NCBI RefSeq assembly: GCF_000150275.1
Contig: NW_002060952.1
Span: 146,482-210,481, forward strand
Length of the DNA stretch: 64,000 nt
DNA from: Trichoplax adhaerens
Lineage: Eukaryota > Placozoa > Uniplacotomia > Trichoplacea > Trichoplacidae
Direction of reading: 5' to 3'
In this document: in pieces, positions 53,901 through 64,000 of the stretch
Layout of the letters: each line of letters opens with the position of its first letter
Numbering within the stretch: the first letter of the stretch is position 1
The notes under the pieces: model-generated
What the model saw: the letters and a program-made list of their open reading frames with translations, nothing else
What the model was told of the DNA's origin: nothing
Databases searched by the model: none
Program-made: the position numbers and the translations under genes

Positions 53901-56900
53901 AGTAATAGACACCATAGGTTTCTAATTTTTGAACTACTTTCAAGTATTCTTGCTCAGCTTCAATTCTATAGTAAATAGAGAATTAAAGAGAAAGCTTAGT
54001 CATGAAATAGGATAATACTCCTTCAAGATATATTAGACATAACCAAACAAGACTAACTTTGAAAGTCCTCGATTATCACGCCACCAATTGAAAACTTTGC
54101 TTTCCCATTGCTCCGAGGATAGTTGATGCTTTTGAACGGCCTAAAAGGAAGAGGAGAAAAGATTCAACGTTAAAGACTGAAATCAATTTCGACTTGATTG
54201 AGAAAATCTCTATGATAGAATGTAGTTATTACGAGGGAGTTATCCTATCGTTGTTTCTTTAGTCATTATGAAATATTTTACTTTCGTATTTACAGCTTAA
54301 CGTATCTAGGAAAGAATGTAATTACTACGAGAGAATTTTCCTATCGTTATATATTAAGTCTTTACAGTTTAAAATGAAAAGTGACAACTTATCAATGCAT
54401 CAGGTTGTATCTAAGATCCATTAACGAATAAATGAATCGTTCAAGAATCGCATCGATCTGATCGCCATTATTGCTGCCACACCATCAATTCTAGCTCATA
54501 ATAATAGTAATCTACAACTTACACTACTGGGCATAAATGGTCCTTTGCTTGACAAGAAAAAGGTTTGGTGCTCCTCAGCCTTGAAATCTCCAAACTATAG
54601 TTGTATTCAACAAAATAAGAAAGCAAATTTGATCCAATTAAAGCTAGCCTTAGGCTGTAACAATTATCAACTTTTTCCTTCAATCATTGCTAGACTAATC
54701 CAATATCAGTGAGTTCACTAGTTGTTGAGCATGTTACAGTAGGATTAATTTTCAATTAGTCCGCTAAGTTATATTAAGAGTAGTACGATATGAAAAATAA
54801 AATCTCATCGGCTAATGATTATGGCAGAATTGAACTCCATTCTAATGATTGTCATGATTCTAATATACGAACATTCTATCGCTAAAATGGACTACTATCT
54901 ACTGCAAAGTATCTATGATTGTAGGCCATTGATTGTCATGGCGTTTACTCTCCTCTACACACAAATAAAATAAGTTGTTGATGGACAGAAAATAGAAGAA
55001 ATTACTAACCTCTGCTTGTGCATCAAATCCAGCTAATAAAGCACATACGTCAGCTGGGCAGTCTAATTCACCGCTCATGATTTTAGCTTTGCAAGCCAAG
55101 AAAATAAAATGGCGAGAAGAAGCTTGCAATAGAAATTCTTCAACGGGTGATGGGAAAATTCGAACGGAAAATTTAAAATTGGCCACTTTATCACGCGGAA
55201 TACCTTGATCAGCCAACTAGAAGATCAATTAACATTAATACCATCGTTTTGTGCAACAGTACGCAAAGTAGACAGTAAAATAGAATATTTATCCTACTAT
55301 GATAGAATATGATTGAGAAGATTGATAACAACTTCATGCCGCTGTTTTACTTTCTATTTATCTATCAACGGTTTGAAGAAATACGACTGCTTATGCATCA
55401 TCTCTGTATGATGATTAGTGCAACCTTTCTCGCTGCGACCAATTCGATATTATTGGCTGGCACAATTCTAAATTACTCGTATACTTAAATTATAATATAC
55501 TATCATTTGTCTACAGGCTATTTGGGGAAATATGATCGCGTCTTGCAGCCCTAAATTAGCTTAAGATTAGAATCATGGGCAAGCTATGATTGTGTTGCTA
55601 AAAGAATCATTCCGTAACTAATTAATTATGTATTCATACGCGTAAAACATGATGAATTCTACTGTAGTAATTTAAATATTCCTTGGTAACTGGAAGATGA
55701 ACCTGATTTATGTAATCAAGTAAAGTTGGCGAGGAACTACAGTTCTGTTATAATATTTTTGAGAAGACGCTCTATCACAGATCGCTTTGCATCATCTCTA
55801 CTTGATGATTAGCGGAATCTTTCTCAGCACGATATATTCAATCTAATTTACTAGCAGAACTCTAAAACTACGACAGAATACTATTGGATCAGAAGCTATT
55901 TGAAAAAAATAGAACGCTAGCTGCCTCTGTGTAAAAATTTTCATACTGGATAATTATATCAAGCTTAGCTATCGAAATGAATACTAAATTTCTCTTATTA
56001 GTCCAGTTGTCATTAATACAAGATGCAGCTCAAGTTATCGACTAGAATAACTGTGATTTATCCTATTGGATGCATCCAAAGTATCAACGGATTGGATATC
56101 CAAGCTGTTAATGCACAGGGTCGATCACTTTGACAAAAGTATAACTAGATCTTATCCTAGCAGGAAGTACATTTCAATCAATTAATTCTATTCTAACCTT
56201 GGGTCGCAATCGAACCCATTGATCGGACTTTTGAAAACTTTTAAAAGTTAAGCCAAAGAAAGCGCCTTCACGGATGTCTAATGCTTTTAGAACCAAGTTT
56301 ATCAAGTCCTCTCCTGGTCTCATCCACTATTTCCATCCATGTCAAGAAGGAGTCGATATATTAATATGTATAGAAAAAAAGAGAGACACCATCAGTTTAA
56401 GCCTATTACCATCGTTATAAGTACTTTGTGGTTTATTTTATATTATTAATTTCTATTTTTTTCTAATTATAGATATGAAAAATGGTTTAGCGACTATATT
56501 TCAAGTTATTAATGTGATCCAAAGATGAAGAATGTGAAGGTAAATGGACTGATCAAATAGGTCTTTAATCTACAGTTTATTAATAGGCCGATGCAGCCGT
56601 CTAATTGAAAGTTGTAAATGACAGGGTTAAATAGGAAGCGTTTAGTGTTTAATAAGATTAAGCAATATAAGTGAAGAGATTATCGTGGATTAAGTCATTA
56701 GAATAATTCTTTGCCAACTTTTTACGACTAATAACGAGCAGTTGGAAGTCCTACACGATGGATGAAAATCGCAAGGAATTTTATTTCATTCTATGCGAAT
56801 AAAACATTGTTAGAGCTTATTTCATCCAGATGAAATCATCTATTGGATGGTTAACTTTGATGAGAATGTCGATTTAAAATCGCTTACGATAAATCACATC

Positions 56901-59637
56901 TGTGAATCTTTGCTGACGAAAACTCATCAACGGTAATCTTGGTGTAAAGGTATATAAAACCGAAATCCTCCCCTTCCATCATTAGCTTTCAAGAAATAAG
57001 AGCTTTACCTTTTTATTAATAGGTAATTAGAAGTATTTAAAAAGGAGACTTTCCCCTTCGATGGTTGGCCATTAAGAAATGAGTATTTCAGTCTTTTATA
57101 ATTGGCAATAGAATAGTAATTTGAAAGTGGACAGTTACGGTAGAAAGGGTAGAGGAGAAGAAAAACACAAAATGCAGTTTTATTGGAACTAATTCTTTCC
57201 TTTTATCGCTGGTTATGAAGAAATATGCAAGATTGTTTTAATTTTTTTTAATTGGCTATGGAATAGTTTGCTGAACTGAATAATTACTGTATAACAAGCA
57301 GACGAAGTTTATTAAAACTAATACTTTCCCTTTCATCACTGGCTATCAAGAAATGAGCGATTTAGTAATGGAATGGTAGTCTCTAATAAGCTCAAATTCT
57401 GTATAACGCATAGAGCAGAGGAATAAAATTAAGTATAGAAAGGTAATTCTACTGTTAGCCTTAAAGAAATAACTCTCTCTAGCTTTACTAAATTGGCTAC
57501 GGAATAGTAATTAGCTATGGGCTAAAATTTTGTATAGCTGGTAGAGTAGACGAAAAAACACTAAATCAAATGTAGAAAAAGGAAATCTTTCTCATCTACT
57601 ATTGACCATCAAGAAACAACTATTTTAGCCTTATAAATTGGCAATGGATTGGTAAACCATAATGAGATCATGACGGTACTGTAGAACAAGTTGGGCAAAG
57701 TATAATGCAGGAGATGAAAGAATGTTCTTAAAGCCGCTTGTGATATCCATTTTTAAATCTATTTGCAACGGCGAAAGTCTGTTTTACCAGGAATTATTTA
57801 AATCATAATTGGAAATGGAACAGTGTCAACAGCAACAACAGAAAGCAATAATAATTTCCATAGATCATTGCTATTAAAACTAAAACTTGTTCACTATTAC
57901 TAACCTATATAGCCTAAACTGATAGCAAGAGGAGAGCACAGGCGAAATACTGTAGAGTAAATTTTGAAAAGAGAAAAATTGGTCCTACCATAGAGTCACT
58001 ATTTAATCCTCTCCTGTAATGTTATTTTTATCCCCTCATGGGACTACTCCTAATATCTACATGACATAGCTTGGATTTTTCCGTTATTTCAATTCGAGAC
58101 AATATTCTTATGCCATTTGAAGCATGTCTTTTTCAATTATACGATTGGAAGGATTAGTTATTTCTAGTGTCATCATGGAGCGTTGAAAAGTAACACAATT
58201 ATGATGGAATCTAATTTTCGACATCTTATTACTGCTCTATTTGGGCAACCAATGATGGTAAATTATGCAACAGACCAATCTGAAGAAATTTGTTGTTTAG
58301 AATGTCATCATGTAGCCTTGAAAAATAACACAATTATGAAGGAATCTAATTTTAGATATGTTATTCCTACTATTGGAATAAAAAAATGTCGGGTAAATTA
58401 TGTAAAAGATCAATCGGAAGGATAAGTCGTTTAAAATGCCGTCATGGAGCGTAAAAAAGTACTGCAAACATGAGGTAATGTCATACAAGATCAATCGGAA
58501 AGATAAGTCGTTTAAAATGTCATAATATGATATTGAAAAAGAGTACAAATATGATGGAATCAAATTTTTGGTATGTTATTACTGCTTTATTTGAACAACA
58601 AATGATGGCCAATTATGCAGGCAAGCTTAAACTGGAGAAGTAATTTTGACAGCAATATAATTAGTGATTGAAAGGGATTTGAAGGATTACTTGTGTCTCA
58701 TCATGTAGCAATGGCGATGACTTAGTCATAATAGAATCCATTTCGAACTATGTTGCTGCATTTGAACAAATGATGGCCAATTAGGTAAGTAAAAAGTTAA
58801 CTAAACTGGAAAAAAACATTGTAGATCATAGCGGAAGGCAATTTCAAGGATTAGTTCTTGATAAATATCATCATGTAGCGATCAAATTCACACAATCATG
58901 ATAAAATCCATTTCGAAATATATTGCTATATTTGAAGAAATGATGGCGAATTATGTAAGTTAACTAAGAAATTGAAGCAAGAATTGTAGACAGTAGGGTT
59001 AGTGATTTCACACAATTATGAGTTGATTTTCATCTTTAAAAAAGTAACAAGAAACCTATTATAGCGATAGCGATAACGAGAGAAAATGGTCATGGCTGTT
59101 GTTAAATAGCATTTTGATGGGTAGCGTGGAATGAGAATATAGCGTCGTGGTAAAAGGGCAATATTGACTTTGTTATCATCATGGTCAATGAATTGAAGAA
59201 AAAGAAATGGATTAGCTTCTTATCGATGATAATTATACATGACAGATTCAATCTCAAAAATAAGGTTAAGTATAATTTCAATCTAGTTGGAATAAAATGA
59301 ATTAGCCTACTCAAATAGAATCCTTCATAATCATAGCCATTATATTGTATCATCAGCTAGTGAATATTCAAGTGATGAATGGCTTAATTTAAAAATAAAT
59401 CCTACTTGAAATTGGCTGATGTTAGTTACAGAAAAGAAGTTATTGAGAAAAAAACACTGCTGATCAATATCGAAACAATAAGATTGTTGAAATAAATAAA
59501 AGCTAAGCTATTTCTACACTTTTCCCTTCCTTAATTTAATGGAAGAATTGTCCACTAATTACCTGAAGAGTAAAGCGCAATTCCTTGACAGGAGTATCAA
59601 TAATGGCTTCGAAGGTATATGTCGCTGTGTCTACCAT
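50956..59637 (-). CDS. ERM/merlin-like FERM protein with coiled-coil tail
   Basis: Minus-strand exons: 59637-59563, 56326-56198, 55216-55010, 54594-54523, 54140-54058, 53965-53890, 53720-53586, 52815-52741, 52570-52457, 52298-51891, 51765-51607, 51487-51402, 51310-51217, 51123-50956; 1,881 nt, 626 aa. Exons 1-9 are a full FERM domain aligning with ezrin/radixin/merlin. F1: KELRFTLQ, IREGAFFGLTF. F2: VANFKFSVRIFP, SSRHFIFL, CPADVCALLAGFDAQAEFGDF, HQLSSEQWE, EYLKVVQKLETYGVYYF. F3: GITFDGLNIYKQDN, ILSLAVHHHMYQIKR. Then a low-complexity Asn/Gly and Ala/Val/Pro region, a short PPTPPP stretch and coiled coil. The conserved ERM C-terminal actin-binding domain is not present. ERM/merlin proteins link membrane proteins to cortical actin or Hippo signalling. 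It is too diverged to decide between ERM and merlin by reading; linkage with ZMAT5 favours merlin. The start of exon 10 is uncertain (see findings). Confidence 0.85.
53160..53575. repeat. ~205-bp tandem duplication in a FERM-gene intron
   Basis: Two copies offset by about 205 bp share CGCATT-AAATGAATA, ATTTCAAATGTT, GATTATCCT and CTATTCAAAATTGA in the same order. It lies wholly within the 52816-53585 intron and contains no copy of an exon. Confidence 0.85.
54595..56197. other. FERM-gene introns between exons 2, 3 and 4
   Basis: Two introns (54595-55009 and 55217-56197) on either side of the 207-bp exon 3. The larger one has related segments near 55370-55480 and 55770-55870 (GCATCATCTCTxxxTGATGATTAG, CTTTCTC-GC-CGA), an old duplication about 410 bp apart. 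No other gene is seen. Confidence 0.5.
57000..57720. repeat. Diverged tandem repeat in FERM-gene intron 1
   Basis: Units of roughly 110-150 bp with CTTTCCCTTTCATCACTGGC, TATCAAGAAATGAG, ATTGGCTATGGAATAGTAA and CTGTATAACAAGCAGA-like segments recur about five times. Copies are strongly diverged. Confidence 0.65.
58150..58980. repeat. Tandem repeat, about 135-bp unit
   Basis: Repeats of AACACAATTATGAAGGAATC, TCTAATTTTxGACATxTTATT, CTATTTGAACAACAAATGAT and GATCAATCGGAAGGATAAGT, starting near 58188, 58322 and then at decayed intervals to about 58980. Lies inside FERM-gene intron 1. The ORFs at 58183-58425 and 58297-58563 are by-products. Confidence 0.75.
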
Positions 59638-59879
59638 GGTGATTTCGTTTCGATGTTGTAGATAAAAATAAGAAAAACTTGAGGATAATCTTTCCCAATA
59701 GCTTGATCACAATCGATCTTGAATCTAGAAAGGAGAGAATAAGCATCAGATATCCAATTATGCTAAAATGATCGATGGATAATTATTTTGAACAATCATT
59801 GTTATTGGTCTATCAATGTCTAGTGATTTAATTTTATCATATAATTTACAATTGATAAAAAATAGCCATCAAGAATTCA

Positions 59880-60510
59880 AGAGGAAAGGTTAACAGGAAT
59901 AACTACTATCGTTTGTGTAAGGGAGAGAAGAAATTGCTCTCTTATCATGAATACCTTCAGATAGATTAATTCGTTTGCCGCTACACGTATAGAACTCATT
60001 TTACTAGGTAGGATCAATCCGTTTTCAATGTCAGAAAGAATTACATTGAAGATGACAGATATTATTAAAAAATCGTAAGAATAAAAATTGATTTCTAAGC
60101 TAACAGAATGGGATAAACGACTATCGTTGTAGAAAGGTGAAAAGGTATTACTCTCTTATCATGGTATATCATCGGGTAGATTGGTAGATCAATACATAAA
60201 AAATCAATTTCTAGATAGGGTAGATATTATCCTTATTAAATGGTAAAATAGTTAATTTCTAAACTTACAGAATAATACAAACTACTATCGTTATGCATAG
60301 GGAATAAAGGTATTGCTCTCTGATTATCAATATCATCGGATCGATTCGCAGATCAATACAAAAATGATTCTATTTCCAGATAGTGCAGATATTATCAACG
60401 AAGGAAAAAAATCATTGATTTGTAAACTTACAAAAATGGCTAAGGATAAACTCATTGACAAGGTAGGTTAGAAACGTATTTGCTACAAATACTCTACCAT
60501 CAATCAGCGT
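59880..60510. repeat. Diverged tandem repeat upstream of the FERM gene
   Basis: Segments AACTACTATCGTTxTGxATA, GGTATTGCTCTCTTATCATG, ATATCATCGGATAGATTxG and AGATATTATCAA recur about every 175 bp near 59900, 60120 and 60290. Probably just beyond the FERM-gene promoter. Confidence 0.65.
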
Positions 60511-60839
60511 GAAAGCTATCACTTTGCAGAAGGGAAAGATAGGATATAATCGTTTTTGCCAACAGTTAAGAAAATACTTTTTCTTTCCATGCTATACCGC
60601 ATTTTGATTCAGAACCAACAAAATGATTCATTTGTAAGCTAAAATGAATAACATCAGCTAGTTTAGAATGATGTAAAAGATTATTTTCACTTGTCATCCA
60701 TACTGTGGACAAGGATCCCAAATGCCAATAGTCATTTTGGAACATTTCATAATCAGTCTACAAATTATTGATCGTACTGATCCTCTTGTTTGGCAATATC
60801 AGCGTGATCGATTTAAATTGAATAAATAGTCTATCCAAT

Positions 60840-62010
60840 AATCGTATTGACTAGATACAATATTGAGAATGGTTTAGAACATAGAGTGGAGGGAAAAATA
60901 CTATTTGATTTACGCTACCATTTCATGGTGACGATAATTATTTTTCAACGTGGGGAGCAACGTTATTTGATTAATTACGGTATACCATTCGACGATGAAA
61001 ACGAAAGATGATTCTTTTTGACTATGTTAGCAATAGTATTTGATTTACTATACAATTTTATTGTCAAGATAAAAATAATTCTTTTTCAAAGTAGCTAAAA
61101 GGATCGATTAAGCCTGGACAAATAAGCTATAAAATATACGCTATTGATCGTATCCACTTTATAAATAGTTTGTTGTTGAATAAAATCGTTCAAAAATCTC
61201 ATTTGATTGACGAGCATACAATATTTTATTCTAAAAATGATTCCTTTTCAATAGTTGGAAACTGCAGGACCGATTCAAATGGAGACAAACAGGCAATTTT
61301 ATTGACTATATTGATTTGGAGAATAGTTTGTTAAGTAAAATGAAGGAAAAAGATTAATTAACTGATGGTAGAATTCCATTGTCGAGATAACATGATTCTT
61401 TTTCGATATCGGTAGCAACGTTATTTGATTTACGGTAGAATATCATCATGAAAATGATTATTTTTCAACAGCTAGAGCGAAAAGGTAGATTAAACCTGGA
61501 CAAACAAGCTGTAAAATAATTGTATAGGTTGCATTAACATTGGCAATGGTTTGTTGTCGGATAAAAATAAGGCACAAAAAATATTATTTCATTGAGTGTA
61601 CAGTAATTTCATTGTCAAAATAAAAGTGGTGCATTCATTCTGTTTTACAAACTGGAGCTAGAAGATCAATTAACCTTAAACAAACTTGAGAAGAGTTTGC
61701 TGTTAAGATAATTAGACGAAAAAATATTATTTGATTGAACTGTATTAGCATTAGGGACGATTCGTTGTTGAGTTAAAATAGCCATATCAATGTTATAGCA
61801 TGGACTGTAGTAATATCGTTTATCACGATGAAGATGATAAATAAATTCTTCTTGTTATTCTTTTACTAGCTCGAGCTAGATGGTCGATTTAACCTCAATA
61901 GACTAGAGAATACTGTCGTTTGTTGTTAAGATCCATGGAAGAAAAATGTTCATAAATTGACTATCTAATTTTATCGTCAAGGTGATTACTTATCAATATC
62001 GCTATCAAGT
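60840..62010. repeat. Diverged long tandem repeat
   Basis: Recurring boxes: CGATTAAGCCTGGACAAATAAGC, GAGAATAGTTTGTTGTTGA-like, ATTTGATTTACGGTAxAATxT and AAAATGATTCTTTTTCAA. Spacing is irregular (about 130-360 bp) and copies are heavily decayed. No coding sequence. Confidence 0.6.
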
Positions 62011-62679
62011 TCATTGATAGATTAGAATTATTTACTCCTTACGCGTATGTGTGGATATCTCTCTCTCTCGCTTTCTTCAAACCGATGCACTGGAAAGTAA
62101 AATGGTCTACCAAAGCAATCAACGATTTTAAGCAATTCCTACAAGCAACTACTAGCGCTTGAATAAAAAGCAAGTCTGTTGTTGACAGCAAGTTATACTA
62201 CAAGATGCAATCGCTCATTCTGTTGAATAACCATGTGAATAAGTCTTATTTGTTCGAGAATAATATTGTAAAGTCCTTCTCTATTGCACACCCAAAACTG
62301 GTTAACGCCCTTTAAGCTAATGGTGAGTAATCCATTGGCATTGTTCCTCCTCCATTTACCCCAATATGAACGACTATTGTTATCCTACTTGTAATAAATA
62401 ATTCAAAATCATCCTTTGCAATCAACCCTAGGCAAGGCATGCAAGGAGAATTCAATTGTACTGTATTCATCTTTGCCTATCTAACACCATGGCCAATAGC
62501 TAGTCATTATGATGTAGTTAGCACATCGAGACGAGCAAAATAAATACAATTTCGTTTGTACTGGAGAGAATAGCACAATTGTTCTACTGTCGACGAGCGG
62601 TAGAGATTTTGACCTTGATGCAATTTGGGGATTCCCCTTGATTGCATAAGCAACACTAATGGAAATCAATCAATTGATA

Positions 62680-63430
62680 GGAAATGGTCATAAGCGGGCA
62701 GGTTAATGCATGATGGATGTCAAGGGATGAAATCTTGCCGCTCTAACATTTTTCGACGAAGATAGTCCTCGTTGCGGGACTTGTCATCGATTGAAGAGTG
62801 TCCTCAATCGAATCGAAATAAATCAATCAATCGATAGGAGGCGATCATCAGCGGGTAGGTTAATGCATGATGGATTTCATTTTCGAAGAAGATAGTTCTC
62901 GTTATTACGGGGACTTGCCATCGATTGAAGAGTATCCCCGATCGAAATCAATCAATCGATAGGAGACAATCATCAGCGGGTAGGTTAATGCATGATGGAT
63001 GTCAAGGGATGAAATCTTCCCGCTCTAACATTTTTCGACGAAGATAGTCCTCGTTGCGGGACTTGTCATCGATTGAAGAGTGTCCTCAATCGAATCGAAA
63101 TAAATCAATCAATCGATAGGAGGCGATCATCAGCGGGTAGGTTAATGCATGATGGATTTCATTTTCGAAGAAGATAGTTCTCGTTATTACGGGGACTTGC
63201 CATCGATTGAAGAGTATCCCCGATCGAAATCAATCTATCGATAGGAGACAATCATCAGCGGGTAGGTTAATGCATGATGGATGTCAAGGGATGAAATCTT
63301 GCCGCTCTAACATTTTTCGACGAAGATAGTCCTCGTTACGGGGACTTGTCATCGATTGAAGAGTGTCCTTAATCGATAGGAGACGATCATCAGCGGGTAG
63401 GGTAATGCATGATCGATGTCATCTTTCGAC
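62680..63430. repeat. 282-bp higher-order tandem repeat (A/B subunits)
   Basis: The marker CATGATGGATGTCAAGGGAT occurs at 62709, 62991 and 63273, exactly 282 bp apart. Each unit has an A part (about 157 bp, with CCGCTCTAACATTTTTCGAC) and a B part (about 125 bp, with GATGGATTTCATTTTCGAAG). Both parts share CGATTGAAGAGT, AATCAATCGATAGGAG and ATCATCAGCGGGTAGGT. Copies are almost identical, so the array is recent. A final truncated A copy runs to about 63430. Confidence 0.95.
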
Positions 63431-63539
63431 AAGATAGTCCTTGTCGATCAATCTGAAACAACGACTCGTATAAATACTGTACAGTAATGGAAATAAATCA
63501 ATCGATAGGAGACGATCATGTAAACTAGAATAGTAGTCA

Positions 63540-64000
63540 ACTTTTCATGGCCAACGCAGTCGATGCACATTCAAATCGCATCAAGCTTTCACAAGCAACG
63601 CTAGCTTCCATAAATCGGTCATGAAATGTCGGTAGTCGATCGTCAAATCGATACTGATTAGATTAGTCATGCACTTTTTACGAGTAACGCAATCGAGGCG
63701 CATTTGCACATTGGAATAGCAGTAAGCTTTTTCTTAAGCAACGCTCGATGCGCATCGGAATAGCAATAACGCAATCTATGCCTATTGGGATAGTAATAAG
63801 TTTTTTCCTAGGCAACGTAGTCCGATGCACGTTTACTTTTTTTAAGCAACGTTCACTTAAATCAATGTCGATAGGGGATAACGCTATTTGCGAAGATTTG
63901 AATTCCAACAGGTTTTTTCTTAAATTTAAGCAAGCTTAGCTTTCAATGCTGTAAGCTATTCCATAAACAACGCTAACTTCCATGAAATCTTAAGGGAAAT
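63540..64000. repeat. Diverged short repeats at the right edge
   Basis: Segments such as AAGCAACGCAATCGATGCGCAT, ATTGGAATAGCAATAA and GCTTTTTTCTTAAGCAACG recur every 60-90 bp up to the window edge. No gene recognised. The short ORFs here (63678-63908, 63748-63939) look like repeat by-products. Confidence 0.55.

Noticed and set aside
10632-59637. Search for U12-type introns (ATATCCTT/GTATCCTT donors), prompted by ZMAT5
   Set aside because: All junctions I reconstructed have ordinary U2-type GT-AG ends. None shows the U12 donor consensus.

Overview
This is nuclear DNA from an animal. Genes are split into short exons by mostly 60-250 bp GT-AG introns, the background is AT-rich, and the proteins are animal families: a PDZ-containing class XVIII myosin, an AUTS2/fibrosin family member, TTC28, a dynein regulatory complex subunit and a minor-spliceosome protein. 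Small introns, about 9 kb per gene, strong similarity to vertebrate orthologues and many decayed tandem repeats suggest an early-branching metazoan. A placozoan (Trichoplax/Hoilungia type) is my best guess. That is inference from gene style, not a database match.

I rebuilt seven protein-coding genes exon by exon. Reading phase closes at every junction I call, and every total length divides by three. In order: TTC28-like (+, 3-5717, 5' end outside the window); class XVIII myosin (+, 10632-23597, 20 exons, 2,067 codons); ZMAT5/U11-U12 20K (-, 26185-24870); DRC10/IQCD (+, 29046-30666); AUTS2-like (+, 35301-42025); GDPD1-like lysophospholipase D (+, 44763-48355); and an ERM/merlin-type FERM protein (-, 59637-50956).

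The rest is intronic or intergenic and rich in tandem repeats. These include an 88-bp satellite upstream of the myosin gene, a 195-bp array between the divergent ZMAT5 and DRC10 genes, a 282-bp two-part higher-order repeat near the right end, and several tandem duplications inside introns. A palindromic TACTGTACAGTA-type motif recurs at 26.6-28.4 kb and 32.6-37.1 kb.

The genes do not form a pathway. Two serve the cortical cytoskeleton (ATPase-altered myosin XVIII and the FERM protein), one the ciliary axoneme, one minor splicing, one chromatin, one lysophospholipid metabolism, and TTC28 mitosis/midbody. The most notable property is linkage. From memory, the human orthologues or paralogues of TTC28, MYO18B, ZMAT5 and NF2 all lie at 22q12, and those of DRC10 and FBRSL1 at 12q24, so the window looks like a preserved piece of an ancestral animal linkage group.
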